Shown in pieces: positions 19,557-28,826 of a stretch of DNA of 64,000 nt. Origin of the DNA: Lachnoanaerobaculum orale (GTDB taxonomy: Bacteria > Bacillota > Clostridia > Lachnospirales > Lachnospiraceae); the NCBI RefSeq assembly GCF_003862485.1, contig NZ_RRCM01000001.1:1818931-1882930 (forward strand), written 5' to 3'. The position numbers and the translations under genes were made by a program. How positions within the stretch are numbered: the stretch's first letter is position 1; every line of letters begins with the position of its first letter. The notes beneath the pieces are model-generated. The model was not told the origin of the DNA. It was given only the letters and a program-made list of their open reading frames with translations, and ran no database searches.

Positions 19557-19874
19557 TTATCTACTCTTCATTTTGATGTCAATGTTCACACCTGCAGGCA
19601 TTTCCAATCTGGAAAGTGCATCAACAGTCTTCTGTGATGGTGCAATGACATCAATCAATCTCTTGTGAGTTCTCTGCTCGAACTGCTCACGAGAGTCTTT
19701 GTACTTATGTACAGCTCTAAGGATAGTAACCACTTCCTTCTTTGTTGGTAGTGGAACAGGTCCTGAAACAGCTGCTCCTGTCTTCTTTACAGTATCAACA
19801 ATTCTTGCAGCACAGCTGTCAACCAATTGGTGATCATAAGCTTTTAATGTGATTCTCATTACCTGATTTGCCAT
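19557..19874 (-). CDS. rpsJ: 30S ribosomal protein S10
   Basis: Head protein that also serves in antitermination as NusE, 105 residues. It begins [20 protein letters not shown] and includes [20 protein letters not shown]. The ATG at 19874 follows AAAGGAGGCGG; the in-frame extension to 19964 is leader RNA. It is the first gene of the 32-gene superoperon. Confidence 0.97.
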   Translation of the reverse strand: MANQVMRITLKAYDHQLVDSCAARIVDTVKKTGAAVSGPVPLPTKKEVVTILRAVHKYKDSREQFEQRTHKRLIDVIAPSQKTVDALSRLEMPAGVNIDIKMKSR

Positions 19875-20094
19875 AAAAAAAGCCGCCTCCTTTTCAATCT
19901 TTATAAAAGAAATTGACAAGCGGTGACTGTACACTCTTCCGTGCGTGTCGTAAAACTTAACCACACGAAATACTCAATATGAGATGCTGTTTGTACAGTG
20001 ACTTGTCGCCAGTTTTTGCAACATGACCTTCGCTCCACATAAAACCCGTAAACGGCAACCTATGCTTCTTAGCTATCAATGTCACAGCTGTTCT

Positions 20095-20123
20095 AGGATA
20101 GCACAGATTGAATCTGATTGCAA
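20095..20123 (-). promoter_or_regulatory. rpsJ: S10 superoperon promoter and start of its leader
   Basis: TTGCAA (20118-20123), 17 nt, TATCCT (20095-20100). The transcript would start near 20088, leaving an untranslated leader of about 210 nt before rpsJ at 19874. The leader holds several short inverted repeats but no clear terminator, so I cannot name a control mechanism. The promoter lies 14 bp past the folT stop. Confidence 0.65.
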
Positions 20124-20136
20124 GCACTTTTTTATT

Positions 20137-20679
20137 TTATTTTATTTTTTGTTTGTACTGCTCCAAAAACTTCAGTATAGCATATGCCATAAAGCTGTTT
20201 ATAGGCAGAAGAATTATATTCTTCAAAGCTCTCATAGGTAAAATGGCAAGAAAAGCCTTTCCGTATAAAACATTCAGCCAAAGTGTGCCAAGTAAGATAT
20301 TGCAAAACAGACTTACAAAAAACTCTGCAATAAAAATCCTCTTTATATCCACTTGCTTCTTATATAATATACTTCCGTAAATGAATCCTGCAATAATCGC
20401 ATTTAAAGTAAATCCCGGAAAGAAAGGTCCTGTAGGCTTAATCGCATACTTTACAACATCTGTTATCGCTCCAAAAACCGAACCTACAATAGGTCCGAAC
20501 AAATATCCAACACTTACAGTAGTCAAAGATGAGAAACCGATCTTTAAAAAATTGCCGATAGGGACTGTAAAAGCCCCCAATATAATCGACAACGCCACAA
20601 ACATAGCTACTGTTGTAATAGTTCTTACCTTCTTAAGTTCCCTATACGAGAACAAAAATATATCTTTAATATCCGTCAT
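20137..20679 (-). CDS. folT: Folate ECF transporter S component
   Basis: Membrane substrate-binding subunit of an energy-coupling-factor folate transporter, 180 residues with about 6 hydrophobic segments. The segment GPIVGSVFGAITDVVKYAIK followed by PTGPFFPGFTLNAI is typical of the folate S-component family. It should share the EcfAAT module encoded elsewhere, since no ATPase gene is nearby. The ATG at 20679 follows AGGAAGTG and overlaps the end of the malic enzyme gene region, so the two are co-transcribed. Confidence 0.82.
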   Translation of the reverse strand: MTDIKDIFLFSYRELKKVRTITTVAMFVALSIILGAFTVPIGNFLKIGFSSLTTVSVGYLFGPIVGSVFGAITDVVKYAIKPTGPFFPGFTLNAIIAGFIYGSILYKKQVDIKRIFIAEFFVSLFCNILLGTLWLNVLYGKAFLAILPMRALKNIILLPINSFMAYAILKFLEQYKQKIK

Positions 20680-20681
20680 AA

Positions 20682-21857
20682 TCACTTCCTAACACATCCG
20701 CTCTCTTTAGCCGCCTTAGCTACAGCATCCGCTACAGATTTTGCCACATTCTTATCAAGTGCGGAAGGTATAATATTTTGTGCATTCAAATCTTCAGGCT
20801 TTATATACTCCGCAATAGCCTTTGCCGCAGCCTTTTTCATATCATAATTTATATCTCTTGCACCCGCATCCAGCGCACCTCTGAATATTCCCGGGAATAC
20901 CAGTACATTATTTATCTGATTCGGTCTGTCACTTCTTCCCGTGCCCATTACAGCCACACCGGCTTCCATAGCGTCGTCATATGAGATCTCAGGATTCGGA
21001 TTTGCCATGGCAAAGACTATCGGCTTGTCAGCCATTGTCTTTATCATATCTTTTGTGAGGATATTTGCTACAGAAACTCCTATAAACACATCCGCACCTA
21101 CAAGAGCATCTGATAAGCTTCCTCTCATATCGTTAAGATTGGTAACCGTACACAGCCATTCCTTATGATCTTTTATACCCTGCGGTCTGGTTTTATACAG
21201 TATACCGAACTCATCACAGGCCGTTATATCCTTGACACCCGATTCCAAAAGCATTTTGATAATAGCCGTACCGGCGCTTCCCGGTCCGTTCAAGACCACC
21301 TTTATATCGGACATTTCCTTTTTTACAAGCTTAAGCGCATTGATAAGTGCCGCTGTAACAACTATTGCGGTACCGTGCTGGTCATCATGAAATACAGGTA
21401 TTTCAAGCTCTTTCTCAAGTCTTTCTTCTATTTCAAAGCATTTCGGCGAGGCAATATCTTCCAAGTTTATTCCACCGAAGCATGGCGCAATATTCTTTAC
21501 AGTTTTTATTATCTCCTCAGTATCCTTTGCATCAAGGCATATAGGAAAAGCGTCAACATCTCCAAACTCTTTAAAAAGTATTGCCTTACCCTCCATTACA
21601 GGCATTGCAGCTTTCGGTCCTATATCTCCAAGTCCAAGCACAGCCGTTCCGTCTGAAACTACCGCCACAAGATTTTTCTTTGCCGTATACTTCCATACAT
21701 TTTCAGGATCCTTTGCAATCTCTCTGCAAGGCTCGGCTACACCCGGAGTGTATGCCGTACTGAGATCATCTCTGGTATTTATTTTTATTTTACTTACAAC
21801 GGCAACCTTACCGCCATTTTTCTCGTGTAATTTTAATGCTTCTTTACTATAATCCAT
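20682..21857 (-). CDS. NAD-type malic enzyme
   Basis: Oxidative decarboxylation of malate to pyruvate, 391 residues, the short bacterial form without a phosphotransacetylase-like tail. Visible parts are TAYTPGVAEPCREIAKDP, the catalytic VVSDGTAVLGLGDIGPKAAM, metal-binding EDIASP and FHDDQHGTAIVV, and the dinucleotide-binding GPGSAGTAI. The last departs from the common GAGAAG form. NAD versus NADP preference is inferred from the short length. It starts the transcript shared with folT. Confidence 0.92.
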   Translation of the reverse strand: MDYSKEALKLHEKNGGKVAVVSKIKINTRDDLSTAYTPGVAEPCREIAKDPENVWKYTAKKNLVAVVSDGTAVLGLGDIGPKAAMPVMEGKAILFKEFGDVDAFPICLDAKDTEEIIKTVKNIAPCFGGINLEDIASPKCFEIEERLEKELEIPVFHDDQHGTAIVVTAALINALKLVKKEMSDIKVVLNGPGSAGTAIIKMLLESGVKDITACDEFGILYKTRPQGIKDHKEWLCTVTNLNDMRGSLSDALVGADVFIGVSVANILTKDMIKTMADKPIVFAMANPNPEISYDDAMEAGVAVMGTGRSDRPNQINNVLVFPGIFRGALDAGARDINYDMKKAAAKAIAEYIKPEDLNAQNIIPSALDKNVAKSVADAVAKAAKESGCVRK

Positions 21858-21896
21858 ATCTCCACCTTATATGATTTCTATAAAATATTTGAATGT

Positions 21897-21902
21897 ATTC
21901 TA
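21897..21902 (-). promoter_or_regulatory. Possible extended -10 promoter for malic enzyme
   Basis: TAGAAT preceded by TGC (ATGCTAGAAT) forms an extended -10 element. The -35 region at 17-nt spacing (GGAAAA) is poor. It lies about 40 nt before the start codon of the malic enzyme gene. The rest of 21903-22008 is AT-rich without further signals. Confidence 0.4.
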
Positions 21903-22008
21903 GCATAAAAAAATTCACTTTTCCATTTTATAGAAGTATTTTTAAAACTTTCTATGCTATGTCTAATTTTACATCTCAATATCCGATTTGATACTATATT
22001 TTTGCATT

Positions 22009-22036
22009 AAAAAAGCTGTATGAAAATCATACAGCT
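22009..22036 (-). terminator. Terminator after tRNA-Leu
   Basis: Perfect 10-bp stem agctgtatga/tcatacagct (22014-22023 with 22027-22036), 3-nt loop, and TTTTTT after it on the minus strand. It ends the tRNA transcript 4 nt past the tRNA 3' end. Confidence 0.88.
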
Positions 22037-22039
22037 AAC

Positions 22040-22122
22040 TGCCGGTGGCGAGACTCGAACTCGCACACCCTTTCGAATAACAGATTTTGAGTCTGTCGCG
22101 TCTGCCATTCCGCCACACCGGC
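22040..22122 (-). tRNA. tRNA-Leu (anticodon CAA)
   Basis: An 83-nt tRNA with a 7-bp acceptor stem GCCGGTG/CACCGGC and discriminator A. The anticodon stem ACAGA/TCTGT encloses the loop CTCAAAA, so the anticodon is CAA and the codon read is UUG. The T-arm GCGAGTTCGAGTCTCGC is regular, and a long variable arm marks it as class II. CCA is not encoded. It has its own promoter and terminator. Confidence 0.96.
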
Positions 22123-22135
22123 TCACTACCTAACA

Positions 22136-22164
22136 ATATTAACATAGGAAGCCACTAAATGCAA
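22136..22164 (-). promoter_or_regulatory. Promoter of tRNA-Leu
   Basis: TTGCAT (22159-22164), 17 nt, TAATAT (22136-22141), with TGT just before the -10 element. The tRNA begins 14 nt downstream. Confidence 0.7.
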
Positions 22165-22207
22165 GCAGTTTTTTATTATAAAGCAAGCTAAACTCAAACA
22201 TTCCACA

Positions 22208-22246
22208 ACTCAGGTTTACCATATCACATATACAATAAACCTGAGT
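22208..22246 (-). terminator. Hairpin after the had-type operon
   Basis: Perfect 11-bp stem actcaggttta/taaacctgagt, 17-nt loop, 9 nt after the YkvI-like gene. The T-run after it on the minus strand is poor (TGTGGAATGTTT). It may be a weak terminator or a 3' end stabiliser. Confidence 0.45.
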
Positions 22247-22254
22247 GATAAAAT

Positions 22255-23397
22255 TTACTCTACTTCAGGATGTTCCTTTTTAAACTTTGCGTTCTTTATA
22301 GGAGCCACAACTGCCAATGGGATTACAAGCAAAAATACACAAACTCTACCTATCCATCCGTAACCTACAGCTATAAGCTTTGTAAGTCCTGCAAATGACA
22401 ACAATGTAGCTATCACAATTGAAATGAGTGATATAATTATTCTTCTTTGCTCAATATTTAATGATTTAAATCCAACTTTCTCAAATCTTGTTACAAGTCC
22501 AAATACTACTCCTACACCTGTTGATACAAACGCACAGAATAGAATCAAAGAATATGCATATAACAAAATAGGTGCATTTATAAATTTAGCAATATTAAAT
22601 ATAGGAAGGCTCATTCCATCTTCCAGCTGTGTAAGTGAATTCATATTACCTAATATCATTATGGCACACAACGCAGTCATAAGACCGTTTATAATAGTTC
22701 CAATCACAGCAAATCCCATACATTTTTTTGTAGTATTCAATAACTGTGATGTACTTATGATTGATGCAACAACTAAACTTTGAAAACCGGCATAAAGCAG
22801 ACCATTCCATATTGCTGTTGTAAAAGAGCCTTCTATATGCCTTGTTGCAATCACCTCTTTTACTCCCGAATGTCCCATAGTCAATCCCGGTATTAAAAGA
22901 GCAATCAAACAAACCAAAATCATAATTGTTATAATAGTAGAAGCTTTTCTAACAAGTCCTGCTCCAAATATAGTCAGAACAAAGAATATCGCTCCTGTTA
23001 TTATACAACCGATGTAAAAGTTCAATCCCCAAAGGCTTGCAAACAACTTTCCTCCACCTGCAATTGCAATACCGGCACCTACTACAACCAATACGAAGAA
23101 AGCAATATCAAAAAACAATTTACCTGCAGATGAAAATGGAGCATACAAGTGATGTGCTAATTCATCATAACGGAAAGCTTTGTGATTCTTAGCCATTACT
23201 GCACCATTATAATAACACCACCCCAAAAGTATTATTACCAATGCAGGCATAAACAGGGCGGTAAATCTATACTTTACAAAATACTGTACCGTTTGATTAC
23301 CTGTTGCAAATCCACCACCTACATGTGTGCCAAACCAAACCGCCGCAACTGAAAACATTGCCCCTAAAGCCGATTTTTGAGAAGTATTCTTATCCAT
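22255..23397 (-). CDS. YkvI-type membrane protein, probable amino-acid transporter
   Basis: A 380-residue integral membrane protein with about 10-11 hydrophobic segments. It belongs to the YkvI-like group related to APC/LeuT-fold transporters; the N-terminal stretch VAAVWFGTHVGGGFATGNQT has the broken-helix glycine pattern of that fold. No member has a settled substrate. It is the last gene of the CoA-transferase/dehydratase operon, 11 nt after etfA. From this context I infer uptake of the amino acid that feeds the pathway or export of its acid product. Confidence 0.75.
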   Translation of the reverse strand: MDKNTSQKSALGAMFSVAAVWFGTHVGGGFATGNQTVQYFVKYRFTALFMPALVIILLGWCYYNGAVMAKNHKAFRYDELAHHLYAPFSSAGKLFFDIAFFVLVVVGAGIAIAGGGKLFASLWGLNFYIGCIITGAIFFVLTIFGAGLVRKASTIITIMILVCLIALLIPGLTMGHSGVKEVIATRHIEGSFTTAIWNGLLYAGFQSLVVASIISTSQLLNTTKKCMGFAVIGTIINGLMTALCAIMILGNMNSLTQLEDGMSLPIFNIAKFINAPILLYAYSLILFCAFVSTGVGVVFGLVTRFEKVGFKSLNIEQRRIIISLISIVIATLLSFAGLTKLIAVGYGWIGRVCVFLLVIPLAVVAPIKNAKFKKEHPEVE

Positions 23398-23408
23398 ATA
23401 CTTCCTCC

Positions 23409-24446
23409 TTAACCTTTATTAAATAATTCTTCTAAACGAGCACCATCTTTTAAAAGCTCTATTAGTTGTGGGACTACTTCATATATATCTCCTACAATAC
23501 CATAATCAGCTACATCAAATATAGGTGCGTTGGGATTTGTATTAATAGCAACAATAATTCCCGAATCCTGCATACCGGCCAAATGCTGTATAGCACCTGA
23601 AATACCACATGCAATATACACTTTTGGACGTACAGTTGTTCCTGTTTGCCCAACTTGTCTTGATCTGTCAATCCATCCGGCGTCAACTGTAGCTCTTGAA
23701 GCACCAATAGTGCCTCCTAAAATATCTGCAAGTTCCTTTAATAGTTTGAAACCGTCCGCATTTTTGATTCCCATTCCACCTGACACTATAATATCCGCAT
23801 CAGTTAAAGGAATCATATCCTTTTTTATTTTTATTATATCTAATACTTCTGTTCTTATATCATCCTCGGATAAATCGACCTTTACGTCAATGATGTCTCC
23901 TGTTTTTGATGTATCTTTTATAGCCTTATCCATAACTCCCGGACGGACTGTACACATTTGAGGTCTTGTTTCAGGACAGATAATAGTCGCCATCAAATTA
24001 CCGCCAAATGCAGGTCTTGTCTGCAAAAGCTTTCCATCTTCTTCATCTATTTCAAGCTTTGTACAATCTGCAGTAAGTCCTGTGTTGAGTTTTGAAGCAA
24101 TTCTTGGTGCCAAATCTCTACCTATATGGGTGGCTCCAATAAGAATTATCTCAGGCTTATACTCTTCTACTGCCTTTTCCAACACCTTTGCATACCCGTC
24201 TGTAGTATAATTATGTAATAACTTGTTATTCACATAATATACCTTATCAGCACCGTGCTGTATAAGCTCAGGTATCAAATCATCAACATTATCTCCTGCA
24301 AGAAATGCACATAGTTCAACGCCAATCTTACTTGCAAGTTTCTTTCCTTCTCCCAAAAGTTCAATAACTACAGGTGTAAGTACTCCCTGACGCTGTTCGG
24401 CAAATACCCACACTCCTTTAAATGATTTTATATCTCTGTTATCCAT
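23409..24446 (-). CDS. etfA: Electron transfer flavoprotein alpha subunit
   Basis: A 345-residue ETF alpha. The C-terminal FAD domain has the signature [20 protein letters not shown] followed by [20 protein letters not shown]. No N-terminal ferredoxin domain is present. It pairs with the adjacent etfB and the acyl-CoA dehydrogenase, as in the isocaproate and phenylpropionate operons. Electrons from NADH are probably passed to the enoyl-CoA; bifurcation to ferredoxin is possible but not proven by sequence. Confidence 0.94.
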   Translation of the reverse strand: MDNRDIKSFKGVWVFAEQRQGVLTPVVIELLGEGKKLASKIGVELCAFLAGDNVDDLIPELIQHGADKVYYVNNKLLHNYTTDGYAKVLEKAVEEYKPEIILIGATHIGRDLAPRIASKLNTGLTADCTKLEIDEEDGKLLQTRPAFGGNLMATIICPETRPQMCTVRPGVMDKAIKDTSKTGDIIDVKVDLSEDDIRTEVLDIIKIKKDMIPLTDADIIVSGGMGIKNADGFKLLKELADILGGTIGASRATVDAGWIDRSRQVGQTGTTVRPKVYIACGISGAIQHLAGMQDSGIIVAINTNPNAPIFDVADYGIVGDIYEVVPQLIELLKDGARLEELFNKG

Positions 24447-24458
24447 GCTTTCCTCCTA

Positions 24459-25247
24459 TCAGATAATGTGATGATGTTTAAACTTGACAGCCAATTGTTC
24501 AACCATATCTTTTACGCTTCCTTCAAGCATAACAGAATTTCCCTTAGCCGGTGGAGTAAAGGATTTATATACTCTTGTAGGAGAAGCCTTAAGACCTACA
24601 TCTGTTGGTGATACATCCAAATCGTTAATATTCCAACGTGTTATATCCATCTTCATAGCTTCAAATATTCTATCAACACTCATATATCTTGGACTGTTTA
24701 GTTCTTTAACAGCAGTTAACATAGCCGGTGACTTTACTTTTATTACTTCATATCCATCTTCCAACTGTCTTTGTACCGTTACAGTGTTATCGTCATTTAA
24801 TACAATATCCTGCACATATGTTATCTGTGGAATTCCAAGTTTTTCTGCTGTCTGTGGCCCTACTTGAGCTGTATCTCCATCTATTGCCTGTCTTCCACCA
24901 AATATAAAATCATAATCTTTCAACTTGCGACACGCCGATGCCAATGCATTTGATGTAGCCCATGTATCTGATCCGCCGAATGCTCTGTCTGAAATCAAAT
25001 ATGCTTCATCCGCACCCATAGCCAAGCACTCTCTAAGCATGTTTTCAGCCTGTGGCGGTCCCATAGAAATGACACTTACTATTGTATCAGGTAACTTATC
25101 TTTTATTGTTAATGCTGCCTCCAAGGCATTTGCATCATCCGGGTTTAAAATACTAGGTACACCATCTCTTATAAGCGTATTTGTTTTAGGATCTATACGC
25201 ACTTCTGTAGTATCAGGTACCTGTTTTGCACATACTATAATTCTCAA
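24459..25247 (-). CDS. etfB: Electron transfer flavoprotein beta subunit
   Basis: A 262-residue ETF beta. It begins MRIIVCAKQVPDTTEVRIDP and has FGGRQAIDGDTAQVGPQTAE, a loop of the kind found in NADH-using, electron-bifurcating ETFs rather than the AMP-binding mammalian type. This last point is inference from memory of family sequences. It lies 12 nt upstream of etfA and 48 nt after the acyl-CoA dehydrogenase gene. Confidence 0.94.
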   Translation of the reverse strand: MRIIVCAKQVPDTTEVRIDPKTNTLIRDGVPSILNPDDANALEAALTIKDKLPDTIVSVISMGPPQAENMLRECLAMGADEAYLISDRAFGGSDTWATSNALASACRKLKDYDFIFGGRQAIDGDTAQVGPQTAEKLGIPQITYVQDIVLNDDNTVTVQRQLEDGYEVIKVKSPAMLTAVKELNSPRYMSVDRIFEAMKMDITRWNINDLDVSPTDVGLKASPTRVYKSFTPPAKGNSVMLEGSVKDMVEQLAVKFKHHHII

Positions 25248-25295
25248 AATAAATCCTCCATGTTAATTAAAATAAACTATAAGCTTGTTATTTTA

Positions 25296-26432
25296 TCACT
25301 TTTTTATCACATGGCCTGCAATAACCATTTGTTGTACCTGTGATGTTCCTTCATAAATTGACAAAATCCTTGCATCTCTATATATTCTCTCAATAGGATA
25401 ATCCTTGATATATCCGTATCCTCCATGGAGTTGTAGTGCTTTATATGCAACCTCGTTTGCAGTTTCTGCTGCATAATATTTTGCCATAGCTGACTCAAGT
25501 CCCGGTACTCCGCCACTATCTTTTTTCATAGCTGCATCATACACAAGCAATCTTGCAGCCTGAACCTTTGTAGCCATATCTGCAATGGTAAACTGCGTAT
25601 TTTGGAATTTTGCTAAAGGTCTATTAAACTGAATTCTTTCTTGAGTGTACTTTATCGCTTCATCTAATGCTCCTTGTGCAACTCCAAGGGCCTGTGCAGC
25701 GACTCCAATTCGTCCGTAATCCAATGTGTTCAGCATTATCTTAAAACCACGACCTTCTCCTCCAAGTAAATTAGACTTAGGCACCTTTACTTTATCTAAT
25801 ATAATATCTGAAGTCTCTGTACCACGAATTCCCATCTTATCTTCATGTGCACCGACTGAAAAACCATCCCATTTAGATTCAACTATAAAAGTACTTATTC
25901 CCTTAGTTCCCTTACTTTTATCCGTCATTGCTGAAATTATTGCAAAATCACAAATAGGAGCGTTAGTTATAAAACATTTTCTTCCGCTTAATTCGTAATA
26001 TTCACCCTTATCAATAGCAATTGTTTGTCCTGCTCCTGCATCTGATCCTGCTCCCGGTTCCGTTAGTCCAAAACTTCCAACATATTTTCCTTCTGCAAGC
26101 GGTCTTAAATACTTCTCTTTTTGTTCAGGTGTTCCAAAGTTTACCAAAGGGAGTGCAACCAGAGATGACCCTGCTGTAATGTATGTACCGGTAGATGCAC
26201 ATCTTCTACTGATTTCTTCCATAATTATGGCATAAGAAACATAATCTGCTCCTGCACCACCATATTCCTTTGGAATTATTGATGAAATAAACTTATACTT
26301 TACCAGTTTATCAATAACTTCCTCCGGGATTTTCCCGGTTTTATCAACCTCATCAGGATAAGTAGACATCTCTCTTTCTACAAAATCTCTGATAGTTTTT
26401 CTTAGCAATTCGTGTTCTTTTTTTAAAATCAT
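25296..26432 (-). CDS. Acyl-CoA dehydrogenase / enoyl-CoA reductase (AcdB-like)
   Basis: A 378-residue flavoprotein of the acyl-CoA dehydrogenase family. GSFGLTEPGAGSDAGAGQTI marks the FAD and substrate region. The catalytic Glu lies in ILSIYEGTSQVQ near the C-terminus, the position used by short and medium-chain enzymes. In this operon it should reduce the 2-enoyl-CoA made by the dehydratase, with EtfAB as electron carrier. The gene order matches acdB in the leucine-reducing operon of Clostridioides. Confidence 0.92.
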   Translation of the reverse strand: MILKKEHELLRKTIRDFVEREMSTYPDEVDKTGKIPEEVIDKLVKYKFISSIIPKEYGGAGADYVSYAIIMEEISRRCASTGTYITAGSSLVALPLVNFGTPEQKEKYLRPLAEGKYVGSFGLTEPGAGSDAGAGQTIAIDKGEYYELSGRKCFITNAPICDFAIISAMTDKSKGTKGISTFIVESKWDGFSVGAHEDKMGIRGTETSDIILDKVKVPKSNLLGGEGRGFKIMLNTLDYGRIGVAAQALGVAQGALDEAIKYTQERIQFNRPLAKFQNTQFTIADMATKVQAARLLVYDAAMKKDSGGVPGLESAMAKYYAAETANEVAYKALQLHGGYGYIKDYPIERIYRDARILSIYEGTSQVQQMVIAGHVIKK

Positions 26433-26447
26433 ATTACCCCCGCTTTT

Positions 26448-27578
26448 TTAAAGCATTTCAGCAAATGTTTGTAATCTTGTCCTTATTTGTTCAATGCTAC
26501 CCGACTCCTGATCAATTTCAATTGTAACAGCCTTTAATCCTGCATCATGAATATCGTCCAACAAAATAGGAGCATCATACTCTTCTGTATCACAGAATTT
26601 TAAAAGTGCAAATACAACACCTTCCGCATCTCTATCTTTTGCAAGCTTAGCAACCATCTTTCCTCTAATTCTAAAAGGATCATAGGCGAAAGAGCATCCT
26701 TCTATTTCTGACCACTGTGTTGCAATGCTTAAGAGTGCATTTTCTTTTCTTGGTACATCGGTTCTGAACTGTCTTGTTTCATGAGCAATATCATCACCAA
26801 CAATCCTTAACGCGTTAGACTCCATAATTTCAAGAATTTCTTTGGAATCCAGAATGAATCCAGTTGTTATTATCTTGTGACCGTCATACTTTTCTTCAGG
26901 TAATTTTTTTAACTCATCATTAATGAGCTTTACCTTTTGTGTATGTTCTTCCTTTAACATGAAGTAAGCTGACTTTATTATATGGCTTCTTTGTACATTA
27001 TTTATAGAATTAGGATGTGTTGCTGCCAACTCAACAAACTCTCTCATAGTCTTTCTATGCTCATTGTAAATATCTATACTGTTAAAAATTGCTTCCTCAG
27101 ATATTTCTTTTCCACAGACCTTCTCTAATTCTTTTTTTACGTTCTCAAGTTCAGAAACAAGATACTTTACACCTGCAGATAATTTTCTATTCTGTGGGTA
27201 TACAAGTGTAATAAAAGGAATATCCTTAACAGCAGCTTTCCAGTTTTGTCCCAAACAAATCAATGTATCATCCATACCGGGAATTATAGCTGCGGACAAT
27301 TGATTATATGTGCCTTTTAATGCTAATTCCATACAAGTAAACACTACAGAATTGCAGAATGCAGGAAAATATTGTTTGGCCAGATCTAATGTAACATTTT
27401 GCCCACCCCAAATGCCTACCGGCAACATACCTGCTGCATGAACCAGCTCTTCAGGTGTGTATACAGGTGCAACTCCAACTGCTTTGCTTCCTGTTTTACT
27501 CAAATAATCAGCAACCGCTTCTCTTGGATTTTCAGCAATATGTTCCAATTCACTTATTAATTTATCAATTGTTGTCAT
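26448..27578 (-). CDS. 2-hydroxyacyl-CoA dehydratase, beta subunit (HadC/FldC-like)
   Basis: A 376-residue HgdB-family protein that binds one [4Fe-4S] cluster and forms a heterodimer with the product of the gene upstream. Together they remove water from a (R)-2-hydroxyacyl-CoA by a ketyl-radical route. Conserved parts are APVYTPEELVHAAGMLPVGI and the cysteines in PAFCNSVVFTCMELALKG. The ATG at 27578 follows GGAGGTAAGG and overlaps the alpha gene by 14 bp. Length matches HadC and FldC (about 375). Confidence 0.9.
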   Translation of the reverse strand: MTTIDKLISELEHIAENPREAVADYLSKTGSKAVGVAPVYTPEELVHAAGMLPVGIWGGQNVTLDLAKQYFPAFCNSVVFTCMELALKGTYNQLSAAIIPGMDDTLICLGQNWKAAVKDIPFITLVYPQNRKLSAGVKYLVSELENVKKELEKVCGKEISEEAIFNSIDIYNEHRKTMREFVELAATHPNSINNVQRSHIIKSAYFMLKEEHTQKVKLINDELKKLPEEKYDGHKIITTGFILDSKEILEIMESNALRIVGDDIAHETRQFRTDVPRKENALLSIATQWSEIEGCSFAYDPFRIRGKMVAKLAKDRDAEGVVFALLKFCDTEEYDAPILLDDIHDAGLKAVTIEIDQESGSIEQIRTRLQTFAEML

Positions 27579-28806
27579 CTGCCTTACCTCCATTTTCTTT
27601 TTGATGTTCCATGACTTCTACTAAACCTTGAAGTCTGGTCTCAAATTGTGCGTCTGAAAAAGCTCTCGGATCGGCTTGGTCTCCATCGAATGAAGCATAT
27701 GGTAAACCTGTTTTTTCATGTACTTCTCTAGCCATTTGATATTGTATAAAGCTCATAAGCTTACAGCTACGATTCATGTGGTAGAATACTCCCTCACAGT
27801 TTCCGTCTTTAAGAGCGTTTACTCTGTAGTCTGTCATCTTATTCAAATCAACATTGTTGAACATACTACAGTATGCTCTTGCTAATCCGTCAAGATCATT
27901 CTTCTCATATACTAAAGCCCATGCATGAGGATAAACACTTCCTGTCATGTTTACACCATATTTTCCAAAAGACTTCATCTTGTATCCGATATATGGCCAA
28001 CAAGGTATTCCTTCCATCATTATCCTGTACTTTTCTTCACATCTGTTAGAAGTTGTACCGTTCTTTATATGTTCCTTAAGTTCCGAAATAAGTAGCTTAA
28101 AGGCCTCTGTAGTTTCTTTCTTACCTCTATAACAAACTATAACTGCCATATATGAAAATAAGTCGAACCCATTCATTGGAGCAGGATATACATCTTTTGA
28201 TAATGACATTGACTCTTTCCATAGCTTTCCGTTTTCGGATGAAATAGCCATAACTTCTTCTAATTTTTTAGGATCGAACTTCTTTCCTGAAATTTTTTCC
28301 AATTGATTTGCAGCTTCTTTAAATTGCTCTACAAAATAGTCAATACGACTCTGACTAACTTCACCTGAATTATTATATGCTGCATCAATCATTATTAAAG
28401 GTATATTAAGTTCTCTTGCAAGACTCTCATACCATTTTATAACTTCATTACAAATATTATTGCAACAACACACAAAATCCGGCTTAGGCATATTAAGATT
28501 TTCAGATCCGCCGTTTTCAAGTAATCCAAAATTTGTTCTTGCATATGCACATAAATCAATAGAATATCCTCTTGATTCAGCCTTTTCCTGTAATGACAAT
28601 GATTCCTTCTTAGCTGCCACACCGGCCGCCTGGTTTTCCGGATATAATAAAGGTAATCCAAAACACTCTACAATTTCCTGTGGAAATACAGATGTAGACC
28701 AACCTACCGGAATTCCTTTTTCTTTAGCCTCCCACGCCTCTTTGTAAGACTTGGCTAAAAGACCGTTAATCATCTTCATCGCAGTGATTTTATTTTCTTC
28801 TGCCAT
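27565..28806 (-). CDS. 2-hydroxyacyl-CoA dehydratase, alpha subunit (HadB/FldB-like)
   Basis: A 413-residue HgdB-family protein, the larger dehydratase subunit. The early motif GWSTSVFPQEIVECFGLPLL and the cluster cysteines near residue 86 (LCAYAR) and 113-119 (CCCNNIC) are visible. The start at 28806 follows AAAGGAGGAAAA. Length and order fit HadB/FldB better than the longer lactoyl-CoA dehydratase alpha, but the substrate (isocaproyl, phenyllactyl or another 2-hydroxyacyl-CoA) is not fixed by sequence. Confidence 0.9.
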   Translation of the reverse strand: MAEENKITAMKMINGLLAKSYKEAWEAKEKGIPVGWSTSVFPQEIVECFGLPLLYPENQAAGVAAKKESLSLQEKAESRGYSIDLCAYARTNFGLLENGGSENLNMPKPDFVCCCNNICNEVIKWYESLARELNIPLIMIDAAYNNSGEVSQSRIDYFVEQFKEAANQLEKISGKKFDPKKLEEVMAISSENGKLWKESMSLSKDVYPAPMNGFDLFSYMAVIVCYRGKKETTEAFKLLISELKEHIKNGTTSNRCEEKYRIMMEGIPCWPYIGYKMKSFGKYGVNMTGSVYPHAWALVYEKNDLDGLARAYCSMFNNVDLNKMTDYRVNALKDGNCEGVFYHMNRSCKLMSFIQYQMAREVHEKTGLPYASFDGDQADPRAFSDAQFETRLQGLVEVMEHQKENGGKADDNN

Positions 28807-28826
28807 TTTTCCTCCTTTACTTATTA

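Noticed and set aside
20137..21857. A tetrahydrofolate riboswitch for folT
   Set aside because: folT is the second gene after malic enzyme, and no folate aptamer fold is seen upstream of either.
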